The notes: generated by a model not told the origin, from the letters alone. 64,000 nucleotides of DNA from Arabidopsis thaliana (GCF_000001735.4 NC_003070.9:5580001-5644000), one strand, 5' to 3'; positions 13,493 through 25,133 are shown, numbered from the stretch's first letter. Numbers and translations are program-made.

Positions 13493-15179
13493 TCATCTTC
13501 CACCTCCAGCACTTCTGTTCCATGACAAGTACGATGGATCTCCCAGTTGCCTGAAACACATAGATAAATCGTAACATAAATTTTTGTCATTGCTATATGG
13601 ACTCTTAAAGTCTCAAAAACCAGTGCATCTTTCTAACGAAATGTGGCATTGTAGAGAATGTTATAATATACCTTGGTTTTGCTAGATACAAGACGGAGAA
13701 GGAAACAGCCAAGAACAAGCATATGCTACCAACAGTCAAATACGCAATCCCAAGGAAATCATTCCTTCCACCGAGCCAGCTAGTGGTAGATAGCACAAGC
13801 TTCTTTTTCCCATTAAAGCTATAAGTGTTGTAATTATTCTGCAACAAGACCTTTATCGTATCTCCAGCTTGAAGATCAGTGTCTATTTTGCCATACAGCT
13901 TTCTAAATGTTGGTAAAGCCGCGGTTCGCATCCAGACAATTAGATCTTCTTGCTCACTCAACTATCAGAACCATACATTTTTAAAAATGTTTAGATATCG
14001 ATTGATAGCGAGTAGATTGGTTCATCTCTCTTATATATCACTTTAGATTATTATTTTCCTTAAAAGATGAGATTTCAATACATCAAAAAGACTTACTGGA
14101 ATATCTTGATCAAGACTTTTACCGCCGATGAGAGATCCTTTCTGGAAATTTTTTGGGAAGACATTTTTACCAAACTTTGATTCTCTATCACTCTTCCACG
14201 AGATGTCTTTCTTATTCACTGGAAGTTTTTGGTTGTTTCTAGTGAAATCATAAGTATCATTGAACAAACTCCAAGCAACAAGACCACAAGGAACAATAGG
14301 TTGACCACCTAGTGTATCCTCCGGGGCACATGATTTGGTTTCGTGTTCATCTTTTGGACTTCTCAGTTGTCCATCTTGTCGACTTTTCACATACCTGCAT
14401 TTTGAAAATAAAAATTGGAATGCACCAATAGCACATGCTCAAAGAGGTTCTACTAGATTCCATGAAAAGGTCGCAAAACACAAGTACAATACTAATAGAC
14501 TATTAGTAATAGTGAGAAGTTACCGTCGATGGTTTTGGTAATAGTTCTCTAGCTGATAATATACGTAGACCGGATTCTTCATAGTTTTTGTCACCTATCA
14601 TAACAAAAATTCATCAAAGAAGATTGTGAAAGAAAGTTCAATTAAGAAGAACTGAAGAAGAATATAGAAAGAACTAAAGATGATATAGATATCTACCGTT
14701 ATTGTTCTGTTACACCTCTTATCTTCCAAGCCCTGTATGTATCGGACTTTGTTATCCCTAGAGGATAATGGAATGCAGTCTGTGTCATATCGATCAACAA
14801 TTTCGATGACCTGATCATGTATGTAATAAAAAAAATCAAATCATATACACAAAATATATATAATTGTAGCTGAGGAAAGTGAGAAAAGACTTAAAACATA
14901 CACCCTGAGAAGCAAATAGACAAATCACTCCCAGAGGAATAAAGACAACACCCGAGACAAGAAAAGTCAGAATCACCTGCAAAACAAGATAACCAAAAAA
15001 GAGTTTAACTATATTAAACGTTGGAAATTTTACTTCTGAGACTGTTACATCTTTATGAGTTATTGAAGCTTTACCCATTTTGGAGTAAGAATTGGTTTGC
15101 ATGCTGGAAGCTCCTGTTGGGTAAATCTTGAATCTGATGAAGCAAAGTTAGCCAACAAATTATGTTTCTTTGTTGACAT
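13493..15179 (-). CDS. ALIS4: LEM3/CDC50 family beta subunit of P4-ATPases (ALA-interacting subunit)
   Basis: Seven exons: 15179-15075, 14976-14902, 14810-14697, 14594-14524, 14394-14097, 13961-13672, 13550-13493, giving 336 residues from the ATG at 15179. Such subunits pair with P4-type flippases and are needed for their ER exit and lipid transport. Family motifs are [43 protein letters not shown] (first membrane segment), [69 protein letters not shown] and the second membrane segment before LAKPRQ. Four Cys of the lumenal domain are present. The first 16 codons from this ATG ([16 protein letters not shown]) do not resemble the family. A better first exon lies upstream at 15706-15793. By order it is At1g16360. 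Confidence 0.88.
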
Positions 15180-15705
15180 ATTCTAAGAAACTTATCTTAA
15201 GACTAGAGAAATCAAAAGGTATCACACATTTTAATTTATTGGGAGTTACATTAGTCCAACAACACAAAATGGGTTTCAACTACACCCTTGTTAAACTTTC
15301 ACATGAAATGGATTACTAGAACATACCAAACAAAGAAGAAAACGCAAGTACCCATTTGTGTGTACTAGACTAATATTAATAATCGGAATTTTTTCCTATA
15401 TAATATATCTGTATACACAATGTAAATTTTAGTCATTTGCATTGATAAAGAAATCATAGAATATGATGATCGAGAGACTAGCAACATCTCAAAGAAAGAA
15501 TCTGAGTTCTTAACATTATTTTCAATACGTTCATAACATAGAAGAACTGATCCATTACGAGGTGGAAATTATAAAGGCATTCCAGAAACACTAGGTACGA
15601 TCCCAAAGTACAGATTTGTCAAATCCGCAAAAGAAACAAAAAAATCAGAAAAATAACCGCAAATGACAAAATGTAACAAAAATTAGGGAATAGGTTAGAG
15701 ATCAC

Positions 15706-15793
15706 ATTTTGGACGCTTTGAGGTGTTTTTGGCAGCAGAAGCCTCAGCGGATCCACCCCCTAAGGCAATTGAGGACGTCGCAGAAAAGCTCAT
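15706..15793 (-). CDS. ALIS4: Candidate true first exon of the ALIS4 gene
   Basis: On the minus strand an ATG at 15793 opens 29 codons ending ...SAAKNTSKRPK plus one base, followed by GTGATC. Joining this T to an acceptor (TCATCAG) before 15133 gives codon TAT and then [13 protein letters not shown] in frame. The join [18 protein letters not shown] is the N-terminus expected for ALIS proteins. The intron would be 572 bp (15134-15705) and the protein 350 residues instead of 336. Phase matches exactly (88 + 59 nt = 49 codons). The donor is weaker than GTAAGT. Confidence 0.7.
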
Positions 15794-16761
15794 TACGAAA
15801 GAATTGACAATGAGAAAAAAAAAACTAATTTTGTTAATTCGATATATCTTTTATTCTTTAGTTTTCAAAAATATGCGTTAATTGTTTCGTATTTGACTTT
15901 TTCGTTTATCAATCATTTCACTGATTGTTAAATTTTTGTTTGAGAAATTTTGGCTAGTATCGGATTAGAGGTTAGGATTATTTAACTTGGTCCATCGAAT
16001 TGATTGATAATTTTCAAAGCTCACAAAATTAAAATGTCACCAATCAAACAAGTATGTATGTGAACTAATCCGATCAATGTAACCCTTTCAAATTAAATAA
16101 TTATTCCTACAAATATAGATGCGGTCGACAAAAAAAACTATAGCCTTCCTTCCCCTTTTGTGACAAAAGAAGAAACTTTAGTTGGTAGACATTCTTGTCC
16201 TATCCTGTCGTTCGAAAGATTCCTCTTCATCATTCCTATTATATGAGCTGGAGAAGGCATATAGTAGTGTAACCGATTCATTGTATTTGACGCCAAAAAA
16301 AAGAAAGGATTATCTGTCATGGAAGATGACCAACCTATATTTCCTCTATGCATATAATTTAATAATGAAATTAGGTATTAATTCTTTTTTTTTTTTTAAC
16401 TATTATAGGTACTGAGTAATAATAGTTACATGTTAAGTAAAGTTGAGTTTATAAAATTAGATAAAGCAAATCCACGACTAATGAGTATGAACCGTAATGA
16501 ACTGAATTCATACTTTGACTTCGTGGACCCAAGCTTCACATGAAGCACGTTTGAAATATTATAATAACGCATATTAAACACGGAATGATTTAATAATTTA
16601 TATAGATTTGACATTTTCATTTAATGATAACACAGATTCAGATTTCAGACTTATATTTATACAGTAGTTTGATAAGAATGAATTAATGAGAGTATACCAT
16701 AATACCAATAGTCAAATTCTTCAAATACACCAAAACAAAAAAGCTTTGAAACTAAACGATA
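15794..16761. other. Divergent intergenic region between ALIS4 and OCT6
   Basis: It is very AT-rich, and no gene is seen. It must carry the promoters of the ALIS gene (minus) and OCT6 (plus). Open frames of 60-77 codons at 16138-16620 lack any features. Confidence 0.45.
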
Positions 16762-18327
16762 ATGGCTGATCCAATATCAGAACCATTGTTGTCTCATCTC
16801 ACCGATGATTCTGGAGTCAACGAAAAAACCAGATTAGAAGCATTGACTTTCGACAAGATCGTCGAACAAAGTCTATCAGATTTCGGATTCTGGCAATTTT
16901 TCCAGATTTCCCTCGTTGGACTAGCTTTGCTCTTCGACGCTCAGCAGATATTCATCACCGTGTACACAGATGCTTATCCCACGTGGCACTGTCTTAACCA
17001 CACGATCTGTGATCCTTCAGCCTCCGACATCTGCAAGCTTCCAAGATCAGCTTGGGAATGGGACGGTGGCTCCCAGGGCAAATCCGTCATTTCCGAATTT
17101 GGCCTCGAGTGCTCGAGCTCTTTACTCAGAGGTATGCCTAGTTCTGCTTTCTACATCGGTGCCATTGTTGGAGGGTTTTTTCTTGCTTTGATTCCAGACG
17201 ATTCCTTGGGTCGCAAGAAACTAGTTTTGTTCTCAACCTTTGCAATGTCAATCACTTCAATCTCTGTTATCTTCTCAACCAATGTATGGATTTATACATT
17301 CCTTAAGTTTATCATTGGATTTTCGCGATCACAGACCTGGTCATACGCGTTGGTTCTCATCAGTGAGCGAGTCTCCACCAGATGGAGACCGAGAGCTACG
17401 ATGATTCCATTTACCCTATTCGTTTTAGGGTTTATGTCGTTGTCTGGAATCGCTTTCCTTGCACAAGATTCTTCATGGAGATATCTATATCTATACACAT
17501 CAGTTCCAGCGGTATTTTACTGTATCTTCCTCTACCTCTTCGCACTCGAATCGCCTCGGTGGCTTCACATGCAAGGAAAGGATAAAGAAGCCATTGATGT
17601 TCTCACAAAGATGTCACCGAAGGAAAAAGCTTATTTGGAATCAGTGGTTTCTAAGTTACCCCTCAAGCAAGAAAACTTTGAACAAGCGCCAACTTACTCG
17701 ATTAAGGACTTCTTCTTCCGAAAATGGGCTTTTCGTAGGATTTTAGTTGTTATGATCATAATGTTTGGGTTGGGAATATCGTATTACGGCGTTCCTTTAG
17801 CAGCTAGAGACATAGACGTCAACATCTACTTGAGTGAAACCCTAAATGCATTGGTGGAGTTGCCTACTTTTGTTATCACTCCGATCTTATTGGAGAGATT
17901 CAACAGAAGAAGCTCTGTTCTTGTGAATACCTTACTCGGTGGGGCATCAGGGGTGCTCTGTTTCGTTCTCAGCATTCTCGGCAAAACAGAGATCGCGTTT
18001 GCCTTCGAACTCGGAACATTCTTCTGCGCTAGAATCGGATTTAACCTTATGGCAGTTTTTATGGTTGAAATGTTTCCAACTTGTGTGAGAAGCTCGGCAA
18101 CAATGATGTTTAGACAGGCTCTTGTCGTTGGAGGAGCTTGTTGTCCGCTAATTGCTTCGATTGGAAGATACATACCCTCAGTATCGTTTGCGATTTTTGG
18201 AATTGCAATGTCTGGTTTAGGAATGTTCGTTTTGATTCTGCCTGAGACAAAAGGTTTGAGTCTCTGCGATTCGATGGAAGAACAAGAAAAGAGAGATCAA
18301 GCCGTAAATACCAGCCATGTTTGCTGA
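16762..18327 (+). CDS. OCT6: Organic cation/carnitine transporter, MFS family
   Basis: Single exon of 521 residues starting MADPISEPLLSHL. It is a major facilitator with 12 predicted membrane helices: the first near residue 45 (FFQISLVGLALLFDAQQIFI), a large extracellular Cys-containing loop between helices 1 and 2 (WHCLNHTICDPSASDICKL), then ALIPDDSLGRKK (the DxxGRK motif between helices 2 and 3), ESPRWL after helix 6, FPTCVRSSA and PETKGLSLCDSM at the C-terminus. These are the landmarks of the organic cation transporter group. Plant OCT4-6 are tonoplast proteins; the substrate of this one is not shown by sequence. It is about as long as OCT3 downstream and clearly paralogous to it, without introns. 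By order it is At1g16370. Confidence 0.92.
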   Translation: MADPISEPLLSHLTDDSGVNEKTRLEALTFDKIVEQSLSDFGFWQFFQISLVGLALLFDAQQIFITVYTDAYPTWHCLNHTICDPSASDICKLPRSAWEWDGGSQGKSVISEFGLECSSSLLRGMPSSAFYIGAIVGGFFLALIPDDSLGRKKLVLFSTFAMSITSISVIFSTNVWIYTFLKFIIGFSRSQTWSYALVLISERVSTRWRPRATMIPFTLFVLGFMSLSGIAFLAQDSSWRYLYLYTSVPAVFYCIFLYLFALESPRWLHMQGKDKEAIDVLTKMSPKEKAYLESVVSKLPLKQENFEQAPTYSIKDFFFRKWAFRRILVVMIIMFGLGISYYGVPLAARDIDVNIYLSETLNALVELPTFVITPILLERFNRRSSVLVNTLLGGASGVLCFVLSILGKTEIAFAFELGTFFCARIGFNLMAVFMVEMFPTCVRSSATMMFRQALVVGGACCPLIASIGRYIPSVSFAIFGIAMSGLGMFVLILPETKGLSLCDSMEEQEKRDQAVNTSHVC

Positions 18328-18452
18328 GAGTTTAAGAGTTTGTTTAGCTCAAACATTCTCCATTTTCATATGTTTTCTATTATGTGATGTTTGTCTTGAT
18401 TTTAAGAGTAAACTATTTTAAGTTGTGTCAAGTAAAAACTAAAGAGTATTTG

Positions 18453-21367
18453 CTATTCATCTACAAAGCTATCAAATGAGTTTCTATGTCTTTGAACTAC
18501 TAATACAGAAGCATTTACATCCATATTTGATGAAGCCAAGAAATCTCCGACCGTTCCTAATTCCGGACACTCTTCCCAATCATTCATTCCTGAAGTCATT
18601 GGACAATCTCCTCTGTTTTTTCCTACCACAAACAGTGAATACATCTCCCCGATCTCTCTTAGAATTGTCAGCGTCTGCATTCCGTTGCTCACTCGCTTCT
18701 CTATGAATCCAACTTGCCCCGTCGTCACAAATCTGTCAAGACAAATAAAAACCATCTCTATAAATGAAAAAACAGAGTAACGGAAACAGAGTATGTGTGT
18801 AGGAACATAGAAACAGAGTACTAGTCATGCCAAAAACAGAGTATTTGCAGGAGCAGAGTATTTGTAAGGTACCTGTGATAGAATTCTTCTAAGAAGATTC
18901 GATCTGTTTCGTTTTCGGTTTGATCTTCACTAACAATCTCCAAGAATACTTCGTTGTTTTCCTTGGTCACCGCGTCTCCGACAATTTTCTCTGTCTTTGA
19001 GTCATCCGCCACAAACTGTATGACAGTGAGGTGAATCTGAGAGTTATTGGTAAGCCACTTGCACAAGGACAGAGCCTCACGATCATCAGGACCACCGAAG
19101 AACAATGCAGCAACGTGTTGTACCGAATCAGACCCGTGAAGCTGGTGAAACCCTGTTATGTTTCTATCCACAAAGATACCAATCGAACATTGAGCTTGCT
19201 TTAGAACCTTCCGGTTCATATGTCGAAAAACTTCCCCGTCATTCGTGGTTTTCCCGTCGATCCTCTGGTGTTTATGGAAAGGTAGAAACACGATCGATAC
19301 ACGAAGATCTTCAGTGGCGTTACAGATCTCTTCGTGCATATTCTCCATCGGCGCCACAAGTTTCACCTGCCGGACCATTATTTTTCTGTCTCTAGTAAAC
19401 GAATCGATCGAGTCATTGATCTCTAGTCCTTCATTAGTCCCGAACTCATCGTCTCCGCCGTTGGAATTTCCTGCATCTTCGTCTAATTCGTGGTACAACA
19501 ATTCAGTTTTCCGCTTCTTCGGGAGCGGTATGAGGTGCATAAGGTAAGGCGTGAACGGCGAAGAAGAAGTTCCAGGAGAAAAGCCACTTAGAGCAGAGAC
19601 TAAAGAGATCGATCCACGAGCATGACGAACGCCATAGACGCACGTCAACACTCGTAGCTCCTCGGTAGTGTCAAATAACTCAAGTGATGTTTTTATATGT
19701 GCGAAACTCTTTTCTTGACTTCTAAGCAACAAAGATGTTATAACTCCGCTTAACAAAGTCATGATCACTAGAGCCGCAACGAACATATCATGAACTACCG
19801 GAGTAAACCATTTCTACAAAGAGAAAATCAATAACACGGAGATGAAGATTATCAACCGACTTGAAACCTAAATTAACGAGAAGTCGTAATTTGTTGTAAT
19901 ACCTTGTACATCAAGTTAGAGTCGAGAAGAACAAGACCTATATGACCTTTGACGGAAAGCATGGTTGACAAGAAAAGCCAATACTGCTTTGGGATCTTCA
20001 AGAATGAACAAGCGAATAAAACTCCTAGAAGCTTCCCCAGTAGGCTTAAAGCCACAGTCATACCAAGGACGAGGTAGTGGCGTTTGGTTAACGAATTGAC
20101 GCTGAATCTAAATCCGATGTAACCAAAGTAAACCGGAAGGACAAACTCGTGAATCGGGTAACTCAACCGTTGGATCAACGTTCTGTAAGTTTTTCCTTCT
20201 CTTGGAAACATTAATCCGATGATAAACACAAAAAGCGTTGAGTTTAAGTTGCTGGATTCGATGGTTAACGCGATGATTAGAATAAGGATGATGAAAGCAA
20301 GCGTTTCAGCTTTGGAGAGATATTTCTCTTTAGGGTTTCTTTTTGGGAGCCATGAAGCTAAGAATCTATTAGTCAAGATTATAACTCCTGTGGCAAATGA
20401 GTAGATAAAAATATCAGCAGTCATAGTCCCGGAGATGAAAGAAAGGACGATAGTGTAGATAAATATGTTGGTTATCTCTATGAACAATCCGCATGAGATT
20501 GCTAGCCGTCCGATCTCAGATGTGTGCAGTTTCCAATCGATGATCGAACGGATGACGACAGGAGCTGCCGTGTTGGACAAGGTAATGAGGAAGGCTAAGT
20601 AAAATGTTAAGAAATCGCCTTTGATCTGCATGAAACGGATGAGAAACCAGAGGAAAGGGAGCCAGATGATGCCAGAAATGACTAAGGAGCCCAAAGTTAT
20701 GACAATGGAGTTCTTCAAGTTTCGTTTCATGAAGTCAAGATCGATCTCGAGACCGATCAAGAACACAAAGGCTGTTCGTAAAAGGAATGAGAAAAAGATG
20801 TAATAGCTTGCTGAATCTTTCTGGAGGAAAAATTCGTGGACTTTGCGGATTATTGTGAGCAAACTCAACACAATCCCAGCCTGAGCAAAAATGATTAAAA
20901 CGTCAGTTTTTTCTGAATGTTATAATATGTCAATTTTCCTGAAACGAAACCTTATTAACATTCTTGCACAACAGGCTACTCTTAGGGTTTAAGTGCACAC
21001 TCGTAAAGTTCAGGGAGTAAATTTTGTAAAAAAAATAGAAATCATGGATACTATAATAAAACGTCAATTTATGAGTACTATAATAACGATTTTGTGCATG
21101 AATTTTACTTGGGTTTGGGTTTCACTATCATAGAGTTTAGGAGTCAAATTGCGAAAACTTTAAAACAAAAAAAAAAGTGTTTAGAAAGTATTTTTTAACA
21201 AAACTTACGAGAATCTGGGCAACGGGACCGGCTTGGCCACAGGGTTTTAGGAATAGGTAGAAGAATTGAGAGAAGACGAGAATGCAAGCCATTTGAATAA
21301 ACATTGTATTGAGTGGATTAAACAATGCATCTCCTTCTGGCAAACAAAACAACATCTTTGGATCCAT
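18453..21367 (-). CDS. CHX1: Cation/H+ exchanger, CPA2/CHX family
   Basis: Four exons, 21367-21209, 20880-19903, 19813-18873, 18732-18453, total 2358 nt and 785 residues, the recalled length of CHX1 (At1g16380). The start MDPKMLFCLPEGDALFNPLN follows the family pattern; an open frame extends 10 codons further up but has no ATG. Residues about 25-420 form 10-12 hydrophobic helices (Na_H_Exchanger domain), including RTAFVFLIGLEIDLDFM and SYPIHEFVLPVYFGYIGFRF. The remaining about 370 residues are the hydrophilic C-terminal domain with YGVRHARGSISLVSALSG and FFGGPDDREAL. The region LITLSNTAAPVVIRSI replaces the more common LSVTAFPVLARIL of other CHX proteins. It should exchange K+ or Na+ for H+ in an endomembrane or plasma membrane; many CHX genes are pollen-expressed. 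Confidence 0.92.
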
Positions 21368-22920
21368 TTTCTTGATTCGATTTTGAGCATTCTTCAAAGT
21401 TCAATGCGGGAAAAATAAAATGTGAAAGAAACTTCAATTTCTCCTAAAAAGAAGAATATATATTTTTCAGGTTTTTTAAGTATTAATTTATCTTGGTTGG
21501 AGTTTAAGGGGTTTACATTTACCTGATTATCCTTCGATTACTCCATGCCTCTGTTTTACGCCATTTATTTTTCTTGTCGACACATTTAATTTTCCCCATT
21601 AAAAGCGGATATACTTACTATAATCGGAAAATGCATGAATTATTGGAGTAGGTTTAAAGGAGTAAGTTTTTGTTTTTGTAAGATAATAGAAAAGTGTCGA
21701 TTTCAGCAAGAAAACTATGTAGACTTAATATTTTCAAAAGTATTAATTAACATTGCATCCAACGGAAAAAAAAAAAAAAGCAATAATTTTTTGTCAAGGA
21801 AAAAGTATAGCTTTTATGTATGTAAAATTGTATTGTACTAAATGTATGAATTAAATTAACAGGTATACGTCAAATTATCATTACAACTTGTATCTAATTG
21901 TTACTTCAAAATTTTCTATTATACCTTTTGAAAATGTTATATTCATATTCTTATGATGAAATGAATTTATATTATGCCGCATAAAAATATCAAATATACT
22001 GATATAACCTGCATGAAAAAGAGAGCATCCATCTAAATGTTTTATTAGACTTTCAGTGACATTCCAGTGTTTTGTATCAAACAAAACTATGCCTCCACAA
22101 ATTTGTATATTTTATTTAAGTTCTCTTGCATGCATAAGGCTACGTACAAGCTTCCAAATGACCAAAGACATTCGAATTAAAGACATCTCCCATGCCCTGG
22201 AAAGCAATTACGCTTATCTTGTCCAACTGCAACAACCAGTGCAACTTGATCATTATTGAAACAGATTTATTATAGCGTTTTACAGCATCTATTGATTGTA
22301 ATTTTGTACTTATCTTACAATAAGATATATATAAATATATTTTTTTCCTCACAATAAGATTCAATCTAAGAATATGAATTTATTGACGAAGATGTAAAAT
22401 AAATGAAACTGGCTTTTTTTATGAAGATGTATATCAAGAAATGATAATAATTCATAGAAGAAAAAATGATAATTATAAAGAAGTAGACCCTAAAATAAAT
22501 AGTTAACCCCAAAGTGGTTGAGTGGGGGATCACATGCAGCAAATTAACGGCGGTGGGGAAGAAGGTCTGAGAAATTAACCAAGAGATGGCTCATCCTCAG
22601 CCATTCACTTAGCCATCGAGAGATCTCAAACCCATTAATCATTTAACTTACTGAACATATCTAATAAATGTGTGTTTATATATGTAATGAGTTAGACGCC
22701 AAAAATAAATTATAGACTAGAGACATGTCCTGCTAGCTGGATCCTAGTCATCACGGTCTCACGAGCAGTATTGCATCCAATTTTCGATCACAATATTTAC
22801 AAAAAATTCCCACCACTCTAAAGTTGTAGTTTATTCTCTATATATAGAGTAACATAAATTGATTGGACATGCAAATCAAGTCAAACATAAAAGTAAACAA
22901 AACCCTATCTCTTCCTATAT
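21368..22920. other. Divergent intergenic region between CHX1 and OCT3
   Basis: 1.55 kb, strongly AT-rich. It contains the promoters of both flanking genes. No gene is seen. Open frames of 67-74 codons at 21635-22364 have no recognisable features. Confidence 0.5.
22836..22849 (+). promoter_or_regulatory. Probable TATA box of OCT3
   Basis: The palindromic CTCTATATATAGAG lies about 75 bp before the OCT3 start codon, a normal TATA position for a gene with a short leader. Confidence 0.55.
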
Positions 22921-24477
22921 ATGGCCGACTCGACTCGGCCGCTTCTCTCAGATTTCAACTCGTCCGAGTCAAATCTTCCGCCACCAAGATCCCTTGAGGA
23001 GACGATAGAGCGATGCATTGGAGACTTCGGGTGGGCACAGTTTCTCCAAGCCGCTTTAGTCTCATTCGCTTGGTTCTTCGACGCTCAACAAACATTCATC
23101 ACCGTCTTCACCGACTCACAACCCATGTGGCACTGTGACAACTCGGACCGAGTCGACTCAGTATGCAACACATCCTCCTCCAACCTCTGCACCTTACCCA
23201 ACCAAACCTGGTCTTGGGACTTGAACCCACACGTTTCAATCATTTCCGAGTGGGGGCTACAATGCGCCGGCTCGTTCCTCAAGGGATTTCCTGCAAGCTC
23301 ATTCTTCCTCGGCTGTCTAATCGGCGGCTTAGCTCTCTCTACACTCGCCGACTCATCGCTCGGTCGTAAGAACATGCTCTTGTTGTCGTGTCTCATAATG
23401 TCTCTCTCTTCCATGTTAACAGCTTTCTCAACGAGCATTTGGGTTTATGCGTTTTTGAGATTCTTGAACGGGTGTGGCCGAGCCACGATCGGGACTTGCG
23501 CGCTTGTTCTATCAACGGAGTTAGTCGGTAAAAAATGGCGAGGACAAGTTGGAGCGATGGGTTTCTTTTGCTTCACGCTAGGGTTTTTATCGCTTCCGAT
23601 GTTAGGTTACATTAATGAAGGGAATTCTTGGAGGAATCTGTATGTTTGGACATCGATACCGACTTTAATCTATTGCTGTTTAGTTCGGAGTTTCGTCCGG
23701 GAATCTCCTAGATGGCTTATCGTAAAGGGTCGTAAAGAAGAAGCCGTCTCAATTCTCCAAAGCATTGCTTCTAATGCAATCACTATGAGCTTCACAAACT
23801 TATGTTTTGAAGTAGAAAATGATCAATCCAAGTCAAATCCTGATGTTTATGATGCGTTAAAGATCTTGGTGAGGAAAAGTTGGTCGTTTAGAAGATTATT
23901 AGCGGCAATGGTGGTTGGATTCGGTATCGGTATGGTTTATTATGGAATGCCATTAGCTTTAACGAATCTAAACTTCAATCTTTACTTAGGGGTTGTGTTC
24001 AACGCCTTGTCTGAGTTCCCAGCTTTTCTGATAACGTTTTTCTTCATTGATAAAATCAATAGGAGAGATGCGTTGATCGGATTTACAGCTCTAAGTGGAA
24101 TCTCTAGCGCTCTAATCGCGGTGTTAGGACAACAACTAGGGTCATTACAGATTGTGTTAGAGCTCGTTTCGTTTTTCAGCGCATGCACCGCATTTAACAT
24201 GACGCTTATTTACACAATTGAAATGTTTCCGACATGTGTGAGGAACTCGGCGATTTCGATGGTGAGGCAAGCATTGGTGTTTGGCGGCGTGTTTAGTCCA
24301 GTGATGGTTGCTGCTGGTCGGGAAAATCAGTTTTGGTCGTATGGGTTGTTTGGTTTGATCATAGGATTGTGTGGATTGTTTGTGTTTGGATTGCCGGAGA
24401 CTAGAGGAAGTGTTTTATGCGACACTATGGACGAGGAGGAGTATAAGACTTTGGCAAAAAGACAATTTATTGGTTGA
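22921..24477 (+). CDS. OCT3: Organic cation/carnitine transporter, MFS family
   Basis: Single exon of 518 residues starting MADSTRPLLSDFNSS. It has the same architecture as the OCT6 product: first helix SFAWFFDAQQTFITVFTDSQ, a Cys-rich extracellular loop (WHCDNSDRVDSVCNTSSSNL) with potential N-glycosylation sites, TLADSSLGRKNM between helices 2 and 3, GCGRATIGTCALVLSTEL in helix 4, ESPRWL after helix 6, FPTCVRNSA and LPETRGSVLCDTMDEEEY at the end. The two OCT genes are paralogues in the same orientation with the CHX gene inverted between them. Substrate cannot be deduced from sequence. By order it is At1g16390. Confidence 0.92.
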   Translation: MADSTRPLLSDFNSSESNLPPPRSLEETIERCIGDFGWAQFLQAALVSFAWFFDAQQTFITVFTDSQPMWHCDNSDRVDSVCNTSSSNLCTLPNQTWSWDLNPHVSIISEWGLQCAGSFLKGFPASSFFLGCLIGGLALSTLADSSLGRKNMLLLSCLIMSLSSMLTAFSTSIWVYAFLRFLNGCGRATIGTCALVLSTELVGKKWRGQVGAMGFFCFTLGFLSLPMLGYINEGNSWRNLYVWTSIPTLIYCCLVRSFVRESPRWLIVKGRKEEAVSILQSIASNAITMSFTNLCFEVENDQSKSNPDVYDALKILVRKSWSFRRLLAAMVVGFGIGMVYYGMPLALTNLNFNLYLGVVFNALSEFPAFLITFFFIDKINRRDALIGFTALSGISSALIAVLGQQLGSLQIVLELVSFFSACTAFNMTLIYTIEMFPTCVRNSAISMVRQALVFGGVFSPVMVAAGRENQFWSYGLFGLIIGLCGLFVFGLPETRGSVLCDTMDEEEYKTLAKRQFIG

Positions 24478-24929
24478 TACTTGATACTGTTGTCTTTTGT
24501 TGTAATGGTTAAAAAGTTTGCAGGCTTAAACCAGTTCGGTATTGATTCAAATCAATTCTGATTTTAATACTTATAAACCACGGGTTAACTCCTTACATTA
24601 TAAGTGACTGTCTCATCTGTACCGGACCATAAACCAAATTCAACCAACCATAATCCCCCTTTCAATTTTGATCTATTCAACAATGACTCATGCATACTTT
24701 ATTTCCCTTATCTCATTTCCATATTCGAAATGTAAGCTCTAAAATGGTACTCTTAACTGAAACTAAAATATATATAAAAAAAAAAAAATCTACATTTCTT
24801 GAAGAAACATTTTTAAAATTAACTATAGTTGCTAAATTACTATTTTAGATTGACATATATATATATGTAGACCAACTAATTAACCCACTGAAATGCAAAG
24901 AGATGGTCTGAAAATCAAAACAGACATCT

Positions 24930-24949
24930 AAACGTGGTTACCTACCCAA
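24930..24949 (+). promoter_or_regulatory. Conserved CYP79F promoter block with an ACCTACC (AC-type) site
   Basis: AAACGTGGTTACCTACCCAA recurs in split form before CYP79F1 (28702-28729) and with one change (ACCAACC) before the relic copy (31634). ACCTACC is a typical R2R3-MYB target, and CYP79F genes are known targets of MYB28/MYB29/MYB76. Binding is not shown by the sequence. Confidence 0.5.
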
Positions 24950-25125
24950 GAGCTCACCAGCCTATAGTATCCCATTCCCTTTATATTGAATCACTTTAGA
25001 TTATCTTTTCTCTTTCATCTTTCCAATTCCACTCTATATTAAAGAAATATTATTTTAAGAATAAACAGGATCGTATTTTCATCATATGCCAATATGTTAT
25101 TTGGATTTAAGATTGTTTTCGAATC

Positions 25126-25133
25126 TATAAATA
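25126..25133 (+). promoter_or_regulatory. TATA box of CYP79F2
   Basis: TATAAATA at 105 bp upstream of the CYP79F2 start codon. The same TATAAATA and the following ACACAACAAACA stretch occur before CYP79F1. No ATG lies between this box and the start codon. Confidence 0.65.

Noticed and set aside
20881-21208. CHX1 intron 1 as a transposon insertion
   Set aside because: Several ACTATAATAA-like phrases recur, but no terminal repeats or target duplication can be seen, and the length is normal for an intron.
22590-22625. GATGGCT/AGCCATC inverted repeat before OCT3
   Set aside because: The arms are only seven bases with a loop of nearly 20; expected by chance in a window of this size.
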